Position numbers and translations under genes: made by a program. 64,000 nucleotides of DNA from contig NZ_JACXAE010000054.1 in NCBI RefSeq assembly GCF_014698965.1, forward strand, positions 62,001 to 126,000, given 5' to 3'. Source of the stretch: Iningainema tapete BLCC-T55 (GTDB lineage Bacteria; Cyanobacteriota; Cyanobacteriia; Cyanobacteriales; Nostocaceae). Below the pieces are notes generated by a model that was given only the letters and a program-made list of their open reading frames with translations, did not search any database and was not told where the DNA came from. Shown in pieces: positions 1-8,581 of this stretch (positions are counted from its first letter, which is position 1; each line of letters opens with the position of its first letter).

Positions 1-495
1 AAAATCAACTTTCTTGATTTGGGTGCTGCGTTAGTAATTCTACTAGTGATATTTAGTATCTTTTTCTTCCCTGGTGGTTCTGGCTCTGTTGCCCAAGTAG
101 GTGCGACAACAAAACCTGTCGAGGTAGATTTAGTTGTACGGGGTTTAAATGTACGCAATCCCGAAGAGTTATTCAAACAAGGGTTAACAAAAGGTGGCAA
201 AACTAATGTAATTATCCGTAATCAACCCCACGGTAAGATAGATATTAAATCTGTAAAGGTGCTACCGAGAACTATATTAGTTACCCAACCTGATGGTTCT
301 GTCAAAGAGATAGCCGATCCGAAATCAAATAATTTCAGTACAGACATGCTTTTGACTTTAGAGGGCAAAGCACAGATTACTGATAACGGTCCAGTTATTG
401 GACCAAGTAAACTCAAAATTGGCGTACCGTTTGAATTAGACGGATTTAATTACAACTTTAACGCTACTGTGATTGATGTACGTGTTAAAGAGTAG
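1..495 (+). CDS. DUF4330 domain protein, 5' end outside the window
   Basis: The reading frame is open from base 1 (K-I-N-F-L-D-L-G-A-A-L), so the protein starts upstream of the window and only its C-terminal part is seen. A single hydrophobic segment (ALVILLVIFSIFFF) lies at the start and is followed by a roughly 130-residue soluble domain rich in beta-type sequence. This order, a short cytoplasmic tail, one membrane segment and a periplasmic or lumenal domain, matches the cyanobacterial DUF4330 family, whose function is unknown. An internal TTG at 19 could be taken for a start, but the family carries the KINFLDLG sequence before it. The gene converges on the next one, 21 bases away. Confidence 0.75.
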   Translation, partial: KINFLDLGAALVILLVIFSIFFFPGGSGSVAQVGATTKPVEVDLVVRGLNVRNPEELFKQGLTKGGKTNVIIRNQPHGKIDIKSVKVLPRTILVTQPDGSVKEIADPKSNNFSTDMLLTLEGKAQITDNGPVIGPSKLKIGVPFELDGFNYNFNATVIDVRVKE

Positions 496-516
496 TGAAC
501 AGTTAGCAGTTAACTG

Positions 517-1422
517 TTAGTTGTTAACTGTTAACAAAGGCAAATATTGTCTAATTAAACCGATTGTTACTGCTGGTAATTCTAGCTGTGGCGTCAATCC
601 TACATTTTCCAACTGTTGAAAAATCCGAATGGCTTGCGGATTCATTTGGGCTAAACGACGACCAATTTCGGGACCTGTAAATTCCGACTTTTGCCCCCAA
701 ATAATAGCTGTGGGAGTTTTCAGTTGTTGAATGTACAAGGATAAATCAAAACATAAGTCGCCGCGTACAAAAGACAGAGCCGCATATTCTGCATTTGGTT
801 GCCGTGCAGATTCTAGGTAAGCTTCGACAATCTCTTCATACACTCGGTTCGGCTGGGCAAATTGTCTTTGTTCTAAGAAGCTGCGAATACCCCCCTTTGT
901 GGCAATTCCGGTACTGTAGAGTAATCTGTCCACAATGGGTACGCTCACGATTTGAGCAAACAGACTTGTGGAGTAATTTTCCCCAAAGTCAGAAAGTCCT
1001 GCGGGTGTAGTGACAATCAGCGATTTGAATAATTCTGGGTGGGCGATCGCCACTCTGATTGTAAACGCTGCTGTCAAAGAAGAAGCAATTACTGTGACTG
1101 GTTGTTGACAAGTCTGTTGCAAAAATTCCCGAATAGTCGTGAGGTAATCTTCTATACTGTAATTTCTGGCTGGATGTTCGGATCTACCCCAACCTAACAT
1201 ATCTGGCGCGATGACATGATACTCAGCGGCAAATGCTGGATACACTTTTGACCATTCATACGCAGAAGATCCACCACCAAAACCGTGCAAGAACACTAAA
1301 GTTTCTTTTTCTAAGCTTTTGCTCACCGACTCCTGCCAAGGTACACCAGCCGCAGTATAATAAATTATTCTTCCTAATGACGTAATTACGGAGCGTTGCT
1401 CAAATCCTAGTGGCTGAAACAT
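517..1422 (-). CDS. alpha/beta hydrolase fold protein with non-canonical catalytic residues
   Basis: This 301-residue protein has the fold markers of alpha/beta hydrolases: an oxyanion-hole HGFGG at residues 46-50, a DMLGWGRS strand-turn at about 74-81 and a nucleophile elbow VIASSLTAA with Ser115. The elbow lacks the usual Gly residues of GxSxG. The normal acid position after the WG motif reads WGQKS (Ser246 where Asp is expected), and the usual GH.P histidine motif reads GLTP (Leu276). The family is normally esterases, lipases or haloperoxidase-like enzymes; this copy may use other residues or be non-catalytic. The ATG start is supported by a GGAGG motif a few bases upstream. It is monocistronic and converges on the DUF4330 gene. 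Confidence 0.8.
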   Translation of the reverse strand: MFQPLGFEQRSVITSLGRIIYYTAAGVPWQESVSKSLEKETLVFLHGFGGGSSAYEWSKVYPAFAAEYHVIAPDMLGWGRSEHPARNYSIEDYLTTIREFLQQTCQQPVTVIASSLTAAFTIRVAIAHPELFKSLIVTTPAGLSDFGENYSTSLFAQIVSVPIVDRLLYSTGIATKGGIRSFLEQRQFAQPNRVYEEIVEAYLESARQPNAEYAALSFVRGDLCFDLSLYIQQLKTPTAIIWGQKSEFTGPEIGRRLAQMNPQAIRIFQQLENVGLTPQLELPAVTIGLIRQYLPLLTVNN

Positions 1423-1813
1423 AGCTAACCTCCAACAAAAAGATTTGTGCTTTTAGTATCTCTAATTTAAAAGTAAATGTAAAATACCCCAACGGCTGAT
1501 GAAGTTTTAGTAATTTTTTGCGGCATTTTCCAGCGATTTTCGCCTCAAAGTACTTTTGTATATAGCTTTATACTAGTAGCATGTATTACTTTAGACTGAA
1601 GTTTAGAGCCAATTTTTTATGCTATTTTATCAGAAATATCACTGATAGCACTAAGCGTTTAAAAATACGGAAACTACACAGACTTTGCTTTGTAAGCAGC
1701 GCAAATTCACCAGCTTTTCCATAAATAAAGCGAACAAAAAGTATATTTTTTTACTTTTTGTAAACAAGTATTAATTAATTTTTTACATTTAAGCCATTAT
1801 TAGGCGGGGTGTC
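1423..1813. other. intergenic region between divergent genes (391 bp)
   Basis: AT-rich spacer between the divergent hydrolase gene and the gene at 1814. It must hold both promoters, but no clear -35/-10 pair, riboswitch or RNA gene could be picked out by eye. The only clear signal is a GGGG-containing ribosome binding site just before 1814. Confidence 0.5.
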
Positions 1814-2395
1814 ATGGTAAATAACGCTACTCTTGAGTCACATCAAAAGTCAAAGTTGGAAGACCATAAATTTGCATTTTTAGACTTTGAGCACCAAAAT
1901 CAAGCGATCGCTTCATGTGAGCAAGTTCAAATGCCAGAAGCTTTCAACCCTGAAGAGGAGCCACCACCTACCAAAACTGTTTTAAATTTAGAAGATTTGA
2001 GATGTTTTGAGGTAATAGAGCGTCAGTTTGAGCAGTTAGGTGTTGTGTTCAATAATTGTATAGCGATACAGCCATCTAACCCAGCATTTCCTACCCGCAG
2101 AAACGCTTTCGTCTTAATGGGAGCGCCTAAAAACGGATTTTTAGAAGTCAGTTTCCTGCATCCTGTTCAATTTGTGAGCGCTTTGATCACAAGTTCACAG
2201 CGGTTAGTGCTTTCCGCATACAACAGCGATCGTCAACTACTGACACAAACGGTACTAAGAGAAGCTAATCTTGCCAATTCTGACTCTACCTTATCTCCTA
2301 ATACTTTATTATCTGTATCAGCCAATGACATATGCTGTGTTATTTTCAGTGCTTTTGATGGTCAATTTACAGTTGACGATTTTACCTTTTTGTAA
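1814..2395 (+). CDS. conserved hypothetical protein
   Basis: A 193-residue protein that I do not recognise by name. The first 60 residues are acidic and low in structure (EEEPPPTK). From about residue 60 the sequence turns into a compact beta-rich domain containing FEQLGVVF, SNPAFP, VLMGAPKNGFLEVSF and a final FDGQFTVDDFTFL. This pattern resembles the jelly-roll-like domains in cyanobacterial exported or surface proteins, where a closing DDF.F motif is common, but there is no signal peptide here. The start is the ATG after AGGCGGGG, a good ribosome binding site. It converges on the FtsE-like gene. Confidence 0.6.
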   Translation: MVNNATLESHQKSKLEDHKFAFLDFEHQNQAIASCEQVQMPEAFNPEEEPPPTKTVLNLEDLRCFEVIERQFEQLGVVFNNCIAIQPSNPAFPTRRNAFVLMGAPKNGFLEVSFLHPVQFVSALITSSQRLVLSAYNSDRQLLTQTVLREANLANSDSTLSPNTLLSVSANDICCVIFSAFDGQFTVDDFTFL

Positions 2396-2418
2396 AGATG
2401 CGCCATGACACGTCTCTA

Positions 2419-3162
2419 CTAGATTCTTCGACATACTCGTCCATTACTAACTTGCACAACTGGATAATTGTAGCGCCGCACTAATTGTTCATCGTGGGTG
2501 GTAACAATTACTGTTGCACCAAAGGAGTTTAGCTTTTGAAAAATCTGCATTACTTGCTTTGCGTTATCTGGATCGAGATTTCCAGTTGGCTCGTCAGCTA
2601 AAAGTAGGGGTGGCGTGCCAATGATTGCTCTGGCAATGCTTACCCGTTGTTGCTCTCCGCCAGAAAGTTGATTGGGAAAACACTCAGCTTTATTCAGCAA
2701 ACCCACTAGCTTTAAAGTAGGTTCTAGACGACGTTGAATTTCTTTGCGAGTATATCCTTGAACTTGTAGCCCTACAGTTACATTTTCTGCTACCGTGCGC
2801 TCTTGAATTAATCTATAGTCTTGAAACACAACACCTATGCGCCGTCGTAATAATGATAAGCGATCGCCTGTTGTTTCTTTGAGGTTGTAAGAATCTACCA
2901 TTACCTCACCTTGTGTTGGTGATTCCTCACCAAACAGTAGCTTTAAGAGCGTAGATTTACCAGAACCGCTAGGACCTGCCACTAACAGGAAATTTCCCTG
3001 TTCCACCTCTAGGTTTACATCTAACAGGGCATTTTGTCCATTGGCATAAGTTTTTGTTACTGACTTCAATTTTACCACAGCACCATTGTTACTGTCCGAA
3101 CTTTTGCCAGCTTGATTTTGAATCGGTTTGTCAGTCGCCCGTGAAGTTGTTGATATCGGCAT
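2419..3162 (-). CDS. ftsE: FtsE-like ABC transporter ATP-binding protein
   Basis: A 247-residue ABC ATPase. It has Walker [10 protein letters not shown], a Q-loop segment VVFQDYRLI, signature LSGGEQQR, Walker [13 protein letters not shown] and an H-loop VTTHD. The segment [19 protein letters not shown] is the FtsE/MacB-type arrangement. In other bacteria FtsE pairs with the membrane protein FtsX to activate cell-wall hydrolases at the division site. No ftsX lies next to it here, so the membrane partner must be elsewhere; a MacB/LolD-like transporter role is the main alternative. The first 20 residues are a Ser/Thr/Asn-rich extension. Confidence 0.8.
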   Translation of the reverse strand: MPISTTSRATDKPIQNQAGKSSDSNNGAVVKLKSVTKTYANGQNALLDVNLEVEQGNFLLVAGPSGSGKSTLLKLLFGEESPTQGEVMVDSYNLKETTGDRLSLLRRRIGVVFQDYRLIQERTVAENVTVGLQVQGYTRKEIQRRLEPTLKLVGLLNKAECFPNQLSGGEQQRVSIARAIIGTPPLLLADEPTGNLDPDNAKQVMQIFQKLNSFGATVIVTTHDEQLVRRYNYPVVQVSNGRVCRRI

Positions 3163-3261
3163 CGCTTAATTGAGAGAAATTGAGGTTTTGGATTTAAAAT
3201 GCATTACAAAATAGGATGCCCAAACTGCACTCTCAAAATCTCAAATCTCTCACTGTTTTAA

Positions 3262-3282
3262 AGACGTTCTGGCGGAACGTCT
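3262..3282. repeat. palindromic element, GTAGAGACG family
   Basis: Arms AGACGTTC and GAACGTCT flank a 5-base loop and run on into CTCTAC. It sits directly after the stop codon of the glycosyltransferase gene and so could act as its terminator. The same AGACG/CGTCTCTAC ends recur at 7990, 8546, 29743 and 38259. Confidence 0.7.
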
Positions 3283-4050
3283 CTACTGCAATTGCTCACC
3301 GATTGATGGCTTTTGAAACAAACGGTAAACCAGGGCTTTAAGAGCAAATTCAGGTAAAGCCAACATCCGCCGCCAGCGCCAAGGTTCTTGATAGAGACGG
3401 TACAACCATTCTAAATGATTGTTGCCTAACCAAGCAGGAGCGCGAGTTTTAGTTCCCGACCAAATATCAAAACTACCACCAACACCAATCCAAATTGCTT
3501 GGGGACACAAATGGCGATTTTGGGCAATCCACAACTCTTGACGTGGAACTCCTAAACCAACCAAAATCACTTTTGGTTGTAGTTGAGCAAGATTTTGGTG
3601 CAAAAGTTGTTCTTGTGGTTGTGAATGATAGCCGGAGTGAGTACCTGCTATACGCAATCCGGGAACTTGAGAACGCCAAAACTCTGCTGCTGCTGTAGCT
3701 ACTCCTGGCGCTCCGCCATAAAAAAAGACATCCGCGTTTGTGCCTTTTTCCCCTAGTTCTCGTAATAAACTTTCTGCTAGTTCAATCCCTGGCGTTCTTT
3801 GTACTTTTTGCCAAAAGAGTAAACGGAGATAGAGAACAACTCCTGCTCCGTCTGGAATGATTAGTTCTGCATGTTGAATCACAGCCGCGAGTTTTGCATT
3901 TCGCTCTGCCTGCATAGTCATTTCTGCATTCAGCGTTACTACATGAGTCCCCATGCTTTTTTGCAACCGTTCTCGCAACCAGTCTGAATAGTTAACCATT
4001 ACATGAACTGGTAGCCCTAAAACCGAAAATGCTTTCTTGCGTTGAGACAT
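3283..4050 (-). CDS. WecG/TagA/CpsF family glycosyltransferase
   Basis: A 255-residue enzyme of the GT26 family, which moves an N-acetylmannosamine-type or similar sugar from a nucleotide donor onto a lipid-linked N-acetylglucosamine during assembly of surface polysaccharide. Family markers are VVTLNAEM near residue 40, IIPDGAGVV, RTPGIEL, the FFYGGAPGVA loop, VGLGVPRQELWI and WIGVGGSFDIWSG. The C-terminal block LEWLYRLYQEPWRWRR is the usual membrane-binding end of TagA-like proteins. Length is normal. It is monocistronic, with a palindrome at its 3' end. The exact sugar cannot be read from sequence. Confidence 0.88.
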   Translation of the reverse strand: MSQRKKAFSVLGLPVHVMVNYSDWLRERLQKSMGTHVVTLNAEMTMQAERNAKLAAVIQHAELIIPDGAGVVLYLRLLFWQKVQRTPGIELAESLLRELGEKGTNADVFFYGGAPGVATAAAEFWRSQVPGLRIAGTHSGYHSQPQEQLLHQNLAQLQPKVILVGLGVPRQELWIAQNRHLCPQAIWIGVGGSFDIWSGTKTRAPAWLGNNHLEWLYRLYQEPWRWRRMLALPEFALKALVYRLFQKPSIGEQLQ

Positions 4051-4368
4051 AGTCTGCTATTGGTGAGCCTCACACTACCTATATTATATAGACGATCGCT
4101 CTTGAAGATTGTTTCCCAGTTTGTTTATTCTCTTTAAGTTATGAGCAGTTCGTTTACGCTATTGACTCTCAACTGTCAGACTTTCCCAAATTAAGCATAG
4201 AATATCTTGAGTAAACTGATCGCTATTCTTCACTGACTGCAAATTGGTTGCCTAATGATCTCACAAGCGCATAAACTTTTTTCCAAGCTCCGGTTCTTGT
4301 AGTTGTTCACTACACTTTGAATCGATTTACTTAAATTTACACGTTAATTGTGTAACGGGGAATAAACT
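4051..4368. promoter_or_regulatory. intergenic region upstream of the response regulator (318 bp)
   Basis: Spacer between divergent genes. A TATATTATATA stretch near 4080 could serve the glycosyltransferase promoter. Just before the regulator start there is a small hairpin, ACAC-GTTAATT-GTGT at about 4340-4354, and then a GGGGA ribosome binding site. No RNA gene or ORF is evident. Confidence 0.4.
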
Positions 4369-5088
4369 ATGAATAAAATTCGCGTTGCTCTCATAGAAGA
4401 CCATGATTTAACCCGTGTGGGTATTCGGACAGCACTAATGCAAAACGATGAAATAGAAGTTGTTGGGGAAGCTGCCAATGCTGATGAAGGGGTAAAAATG
4501 TTAACTAAGTTACATCCGGATGTGGCGATTATTGATATCGGCTTACCGGATCGGGATGGCATTGACCTGACACGGGAGATAAAATCTGCTAATACAGTAG
4601 AAGAATCACAAATAAAGGTGTTAATTTTGACGTTACAAGATAACAAACAAGCGGTACTAGCAGCGTTTGCAGCTGGGGCAGATTCGTACTGTATGAAAGA
4701 TATCAGGTTCGATAATTTGCTAGAAGCCGTGCGTGTAACTTACAATGGCAACGCTTGGATAGATCCGGCGATCGCTCGGATAGTACTACAACAGGCACAG
4801 CAAAATCCTGCCAAACCAGAAGTAGTACCACAAGACACCAAGATAGTTACTAATGACGAAGAATTAAGCGAAGATCAGGAGGTAATTGACGCTTACACCT
4901 TGACACAAAGAGAATTAGAGGTATTGCAGTTAATTGTAGAAGGTTGTAGCAATGCAGTAATTGCAGAAAGACTTTACATCACAGTCGGGACTGTGAAAAC
5001 TCATGTGCGAAATATTTTAAACAAGCTGTGCGCCGATGATCGTACCCAAGCCGCAGTACGTGCTTTACGTTCGGGGTTAGTGGGATAA
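4369..5088 (+). CDS. NarL/FixJ-type response regulator
   Basis: A 239-residue two-domain regulator. The receiver domain (about 1-125) has the acidic pocket EDH at 10-12, phospho-acceptor Asp56 in VAIIDIGLP, a Thr switch in LILTLQD and Lys in CMKDI. A linker of about 40 acidic and Gln-rich residues leads to a LuxR-type helix-turn-helix (TLTQRELEVLQLIVEGCSN, then GTVKTHVRNILNKL). It resembles the cyanobacterial Rre1/Ycf29 group of stress regulators, but I cannot fix orthology by eye. No histidine kinase is adjacent. The next two genes form a phosphatase/anti-sigma pair, so the cluster may be one signalling unit. Confidence 0.88.
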   Translation: MNKIRVALIEDHDLTRVGIRTALMQNDEIEVVGEAANADEGVKMLTKLHPDVAIIDIGLPDRDGIDLTREIKSANTVEESQIKVLILTLQDNKQAVLAAFAAGADSYCMKDIRFDNLLEAVRVTYNGNAWIDPAIARIVLQQAQQNPAKPEVVPQDTKIVTNDEELSEDQEVIDAYTLTQRELEVLQLIVEGCSNAVIAERLYITVGTVKTHVRNILNKLCADDRTQAAVRALRSGLVG

Positions 5089-5201
5089 GGTCAAGGTCGC
5101 AGGTGTAGTAAGAGTGTAAGGAGACGATCACAATATTTACAACTGTGATTTGAAAAAATTATGACAGATCAGCACAATTTTTATTTTTCGTTGACTTCCC
5201 G

Positions 5202-6920
5202 GTGCCAGCTACATCGCACCATCTCGCCATTAAAGTACACAGATGGGATATGACTGAAACAGAGGCAAGCACTCTTAAGCTCATGGTGGTAGACGATGAG
5301 CCAGATAATTTAGACTTACTCTACCGCACTTTTCGGCGAGATTTTTATGTATATAAAGCAAGTGATGCTAAAAGCGCATTAAAAATCTTGGAGAACGTTG
5401 GAGAGATGGCTGTAATTATCTCTGACCAAAGAATGCCAGAGATGAATGGCACTGAATTTCTCAGTCGGACTGTGGAGCATTTCCCTGATACTATTAGGAT
5501 CTTGTTGACTGGCTTTACTGATGTAGAAGACTTGGTAGACGCCATTAACTCTGGTCAAGTGTTCAAGTACATCACTAAACCTTGGAAGCCAGATCGACTC
5601 AAGGTGATAGTCGAGCAAGCTGCTGATACATATCGTGTCGTTAAGAAACGTACGCAGGAATTACGTCGCGCTCTGCGACGAGAATCTTTATTTAATGCTG
5701 TAACAACTGCAATTAGGGAGTCCCTTGACTACCACAGTATGCTGCACAAGATTGTGGCAACAATTGGACAAGCATTTGAAACAAGTTGTTGTTTACTTAG
5801 ACCAGTAGAGGGCAATAGTCTCAGCTTAGATGTATTCTCTTATCAAGATCCAAAACTCCCACATTACCAGTGTTCTTTTGACCCAAGTCCTTTAATTGAA
5901 AAAGTTTTAGCAACTCAACACTATCAACTTGCTCAAACTTCAGTTGACGGTAAATCTTGCCATCAACTGGTTGTACCGCTGACTTATCAGCAACATCTAC
6001 AAGCCGTTCTGACTTTGCACGCCTCTGGACAAAATAGTGTTTGGCAAGAGGAAGACATTCAATTAATTACAGGTGTCGCCGATCAAGCAGCCTTAGCTTT
6101 ATCTCAAGCAAAGCTTTACCAAAGCCTTCAAGAAAAGCAAGCCCAGATCCGCACAGAATTGGAGGTAGCTAGGCAAATTCAGAACAACCTCTTACGTCAA
6201 AGTTTACCAGATATCAAAGGAGCAAAAGTACAAGCCTGTTGCTATCCTGCTCGTGAAGTAGGAGGAGATTTTTTTGAAGTTTTTGTTCATCCTAAAGGTG
6301 ATTTGTGGATCGCAGTAGGTGATGTTTCTGGTAAGGGTGTCCCAGCTGCTTTGTTCATGGCTAGTGCTATTTCGGTATTGCGGCGCGAATTATCCCAAGA
6401 AACCCCCGCTATGCCCAATGTGGTTATGCAAAATCTCAATCATGCTTTGGGCGATGACTTGATTGGCAACAATTGCTTTATCACTCTTTTCTTAGCCCGT
6501 TATATTCCTACCTCTAAGGAATTGGTTTATGCCAATGCTGGTCACATCTACCCTATTTTGTGGTCACCACAGGCAACTGTCTGCCAACCTCATTATCTCA
6601 AAGTTCGTGGTATTCCCTTAGGTATTTTACCTCAATGGCAGGCGAATACCGGTCATTTAGTTCTTGCCACTGGAGATATTTTACTACTAGCTAGTGATGG
6701 TATTACAGAAGCACGGGTTTCAAAACATGTGGATTCATTGTTAAAATCCGTGAGTGGTACACAGTTCAGTACTAATTCTATGCTCAATCTAGAAGGTCTT
6801 TGGCAACTATTAGTTCAAGAAGCTCAACCACTTTCTCTTGACCATTTAATAGCTCGTATCCAGGCAGATAACCAAGTTCAAGAGGATGACCAAACTATAC
6901 TCTCACTGGAGGTTTTGTAA
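5202..6920 (+). CDS. response regulator with GAF and PP2C (SpoIIE/RsbU) phosphatase domains
   Basis: A 572-residue signalling phosphatase. In order: receiver domain about 24-145 with Asp75 in IISDQRMPE; a connecting helix; GAF-like domain about 165-300; a short coiled coil (QEKQAQIRTELEVARQIQ); and a PP2C/SpoIIE domain from about 340 with the metal-binding GGDFF (Asp356) and GDVSGKG (Asp374) motifs and a late SDGITEA motif. RsbU-type phosphatases dephosphorylate anti-anti-sigma (STAS) proteins. The GTG at 5202 gives the longest frame, but the ATG at 5250 (residue 17) is a likely alternative because the receiver begins just after it. It is followed 3 bases later by an anti-sigma-like kinase gene. 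Confidence 0.88.
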   Translation: MPATSHHLAIKVHRWDMTETEASTLKLMVVDDEPDNLDLLYRTFRRDFYVYKASDAKSALKILENVGEMAVIISDQRMPEMNGTEFLSRTVEHFPDTIRILLTGFTDVEDLVDAINSGQVFKYITKPWKPDRLKVIVEQAADTYRVVKKRTQELRRALRRESLFNAVTTAIRESLDYHSMLHKIVATIGQAFETSCCLLRPVEGNSLSLDVFSYQDPKLPHYQCSFDPSPLIEKVLATQHYQLAQTSVDGKSCHQLVVPLTYQQHLQAVLTLHASGQNSVWQEEDIQLITGVADQAALALSQAKLYQSLQEKQAQIRTELEVARQIQNNLLRQSLPDIKGAKVQACCYPAREVGGDFFEVFVHPKGDLWIAVGDVSGKGVPAALFMASAISVLRRELSQETPAMPNVVMQNLNHALGDDLIGNNCFITLFLARYIPTSKELVYANAGHIYPILWSPQATVCQPHYLKVRGIPLGILPQWQANTGHLVLATGDILLLASDGITEARVSKHVDSLLKSVSGTQFSTNSMLNLEGLWQLLVQEAQPLSLDHLIARIQADNQVQEDDQTILSLEVL

Positions 6921-6923
6921 GTC

Positions 6924-7352
6924 ATGAAAAGTGAGCTTCATGTGCCAAGTGACTTGAAGTTTTTAACCATTGTGGAAAACTGGTTACTGGGCTGCTTGGA
7001 AGTCCATCTTAAAGAATCTGTTGATTGGTCACGACAATCAAATCGTTTGCGTCTAGCTTTGGTAGAAGCTTACTCTAACGTAGTTCGTCATGCTCATAAA
7101 GATCAACCACTAAAGCCTATTTTAATTCGTTTGGAACTTAAAGAGCACGATATTGCTTTGGAACTTTGGGACTCGGGCGACGGTTTTGATTTATCTAACT
7201 ACTTAGCTCCTAACCCCGATGATAAACAAGAGGGTGGCTATGGTTGGTTAATTATACATCGTTTGATGGATAAGGTTGAGTATCAGTTGCAAGTTGATGG
7301 TTGTAACTGTCTCAAATTAGAAGTTACCCTGCCACAAGCAGCCAATTGCTAA
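6924..7352 (+). CDS. RsbW-like anti-sigma factor / serine kinase (HATPase)
   Basis: A 142-residue single-domain GHKL ATPase. It shows an N-box with Glu48 (VEAYSNVVRHAH), a G1 box DSGDGFD at 83-89 and a glycine-rich GGYGW at about 104-108. RsbW-type proteins bind a sigma factor or target and phosphorylate a STAS antagonist. The start is only 3 bases after the phosphatase stop, so the two are co-transcribed and probably act as opposing kinase and phosphatase on the same STAS protein. No STAS gene is adjacent; one with a fused STAS-like domain lies far away at 36364. Confidence 0.85.
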   Translation: MKSELHVPSDLKFLTIVENWLLGCLEVHLKESVDWSRQSNRLRLALVEAYSNVVRHAHKDQPLKPILIRLELKEHDIALELWDSGDGFDLSNYLAPNPDDKQEGGYGWLIIHRLMDKVEYQLQVDGCNCLKLEVTLPQAANC

Positions 7353-7393
7353 GAATCTCTTTGTCCACAAAATCTCAAATTATTGTCATGCCA

Positions 7394-7422
7394 GGGGTGC
7401 GTTACTCCGCGTTAACGCATCC
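7394..7422. repeat. dispersed palindrome, GGTGCGTTAC/GTTAACGCA family
   Basis: Arms TGCGTTA and TAACGCA surround a short CTCCGCG-type loop. Related copies occur at 48246-48277 and, more degraded, near 49481-49522. It lies in the 212-bp spacer after the anti-sigma gene and may terminate that operon. Confidence 0.6.
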
Positions 7423-7564
7423 ACAAAATTATCACTGAGAAAATTATTAAGAATTGTAAAATAAATTCATAAGTTTTACTACATTTATTTGATAAATAAG
7501 GAAAAATCATCAAAAATGAAGAATTGAACACGAGCAAAGACATGATTCGGGCAAGTGAAAGCCT

Positions 7565-7993
7565 ATGTATTGTTTGTCACCACGCTATCGTCTTGATGAT
7601 GAATTACCTTGGCTAGTGGGAATTGACCCTAGTCGTCATTATTGGATAGCGGTAAATGGAGACAAGAGTCTAACAGTAGCGATTCCAGGTTTAACAGTAA
7701 CTGCAGTGAGTGAAATACGCCAAGTTATCCATCAGTGGCGATCGCTACAACCAGGAGAACAAATGACTTTGGCTAGAATTGCCAAAAATTATACGATTCA
7801 CTGCATTAGTTATGACTGCTATGCCATAGCATCCCATATTAATGGCGCACCAGTTTGGCATCTATTTGACGAAGAAACTTTATACAGTCTTTTCATGACA
7901 GCACACCCAGATTGGCAATGTGCGCCATCAGACGTTGATTTGGGAAGAAAAATATTAATGCGCTCTTTTGCACAAGCAGCAGTAAGCAAGTAG
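7565..7993 (+). CDS. conserved hypothetical protein
   Basis: A 142-residue soluble protein with no named family that I can assign. It contains aromatic-rich segments (RYRLDDELPWLVGIDPSRHYWIAV, AHPDWQC) and no membrane segment or catalytic motif. The composition and ordered hydrophobic pattern look like a real folded protein. It stands alone, 212 bases after the anti-sigma gene, and converges on the carotenoid-protein gene; its stop codon is the first part of the palindrome at 7990. Confidence 0.6.
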   Translation: MYCLSPRYRLDDELPWLVGIDPSRHYWIAVNGDKSLTVAIPGLTVTAVSEIRQVIHQWRSLQPGEQMTLARIAKNYTIHCISYDCYAIASHINGAPVWHLFDEETLYSLFMTAHPDWQCAPSDVDLGRKILMRSFAQAAVSK

Positions 7994-8018
7994 AGACGCT
8001 CCGCCGGAGCGTCTGTAC
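7990..8018. repeat. palindromic element, GTAGAGACG family, between convergent genes
   Basis: Arms GACGCTCCG and CGGAGCGTC with GTAGA at one end and TGTAC at the other. It overlaps the stop codon of the gene to its left and lies 10 bases from the end of the gene to its right, a good position for a bidirectional terminator. Confidence 0.75.
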
Positions 8019-8027
8019 AATCCTGTT

Positions 8028-8435
8028 CTATCGTCGCAAAGCCAGTAACTCTTGAGGAGAAGCCAGTAATTTAATTCTTGTATATTGAATCTTCTGTTCT
8101 TGGTTGAGAATAAAAGTCCACAAAACGTTGACGCCGCACCAAGAAGTTTGTGCTTTACCATTTACCTGAATGTGGATTTGTTCCGATTCTATTTCGGTAA
8201 TACCTTGCCGGGGAAAAACTTTGATCCCCGAAGCTTCTTGTTTGAGGTAAAGCGCGATCGCTTCCCCGCCTTCGATCCCAGATTCAAATGGGGGTTGCAT
8301 CACACCATCTGCAGCAAATAACTCAGCCGTAGCTTCAAACTCTCCCGCGTTCAAAGTTTGAAAATAACGCAGAATAGTTGGCTCTGTAATACCCTCTATT
8401 GTTATAGTTGATAGCTCCGATTCACCTGCTGTCAT
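8028..8435 (-). CDS. OCP C-terminal domain homologue (CTDH), NTF2-like carotenoid carrier
   Basis: A 135-residue NTF2-fold protein matching the C-terminal domain of the orange carotenoid protein. CTDH proteins bind ketocarotenoids and hand them to helical carotenoid proteins. The ATG at 8435 is preferred over longer frames starting up to 8495 because GAGGGGAAGAT precedes it. Visible features are TILRYFQTLNAGEFEATAEL at the N-terminal helix, an FAADGVMQPPFESG loop and Cys100 in TSWCGVNV, which corresponds to the redox-active Cys near position 103 of the Anabaena CTDH. It lies downstream of an HCP gene on the same strand, the arrangement known from Anabaena HCP4/CTDH, and the two are separated only by a palindromic repeat. 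Confidence 0.88.
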   Translation of the reverse strand: MTAGESELSTITIEGITEPTILRYFQTLNAGEFEATAELFAADGVMQPPFESGIEGGEAIALYLKQEASGIKVFPRQGITEIESEQIHIQVNGKAQTSWCGVNVLWTFILNQEQKIQYTRIKLLASPQELLALRR

Positions 8436-8545
8436 ATCTTCCCCTCTATCATGTCGATTCATCTTTATTGGAATTAAAAATAGAGGTATTAGCAAACTGC
8501 TATAGAGGTATTTTACCCAACACCATACTACTTCTTGTGGATGCA

Positions 8546-8574
8546 GTAGAGACGCTCCGCCGGCGCGTCTCTAC
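8546..8574. repeat. palindromic element, GTAGAGACG family, between HCP and CTDH genes
   Basis: Perfect outer arms GTAGAGACG and CGTCTCTAC around a GC-rich centre. It sits in the 146-base gap between the two carotenoid-protein genes and could attenuate transcription of the second one or mark an mRNA processing point. Confidence 0.75.
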
Positions 8575-8581
8575 ATTATTT

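Noticed and set aside
497-535. TTAACTGTTA-rich stretch after the DUF4330 gene as a terminator
   Set aside because: It has overlapping short repeats but no stable GC stem; it may be simple-sequence filler.
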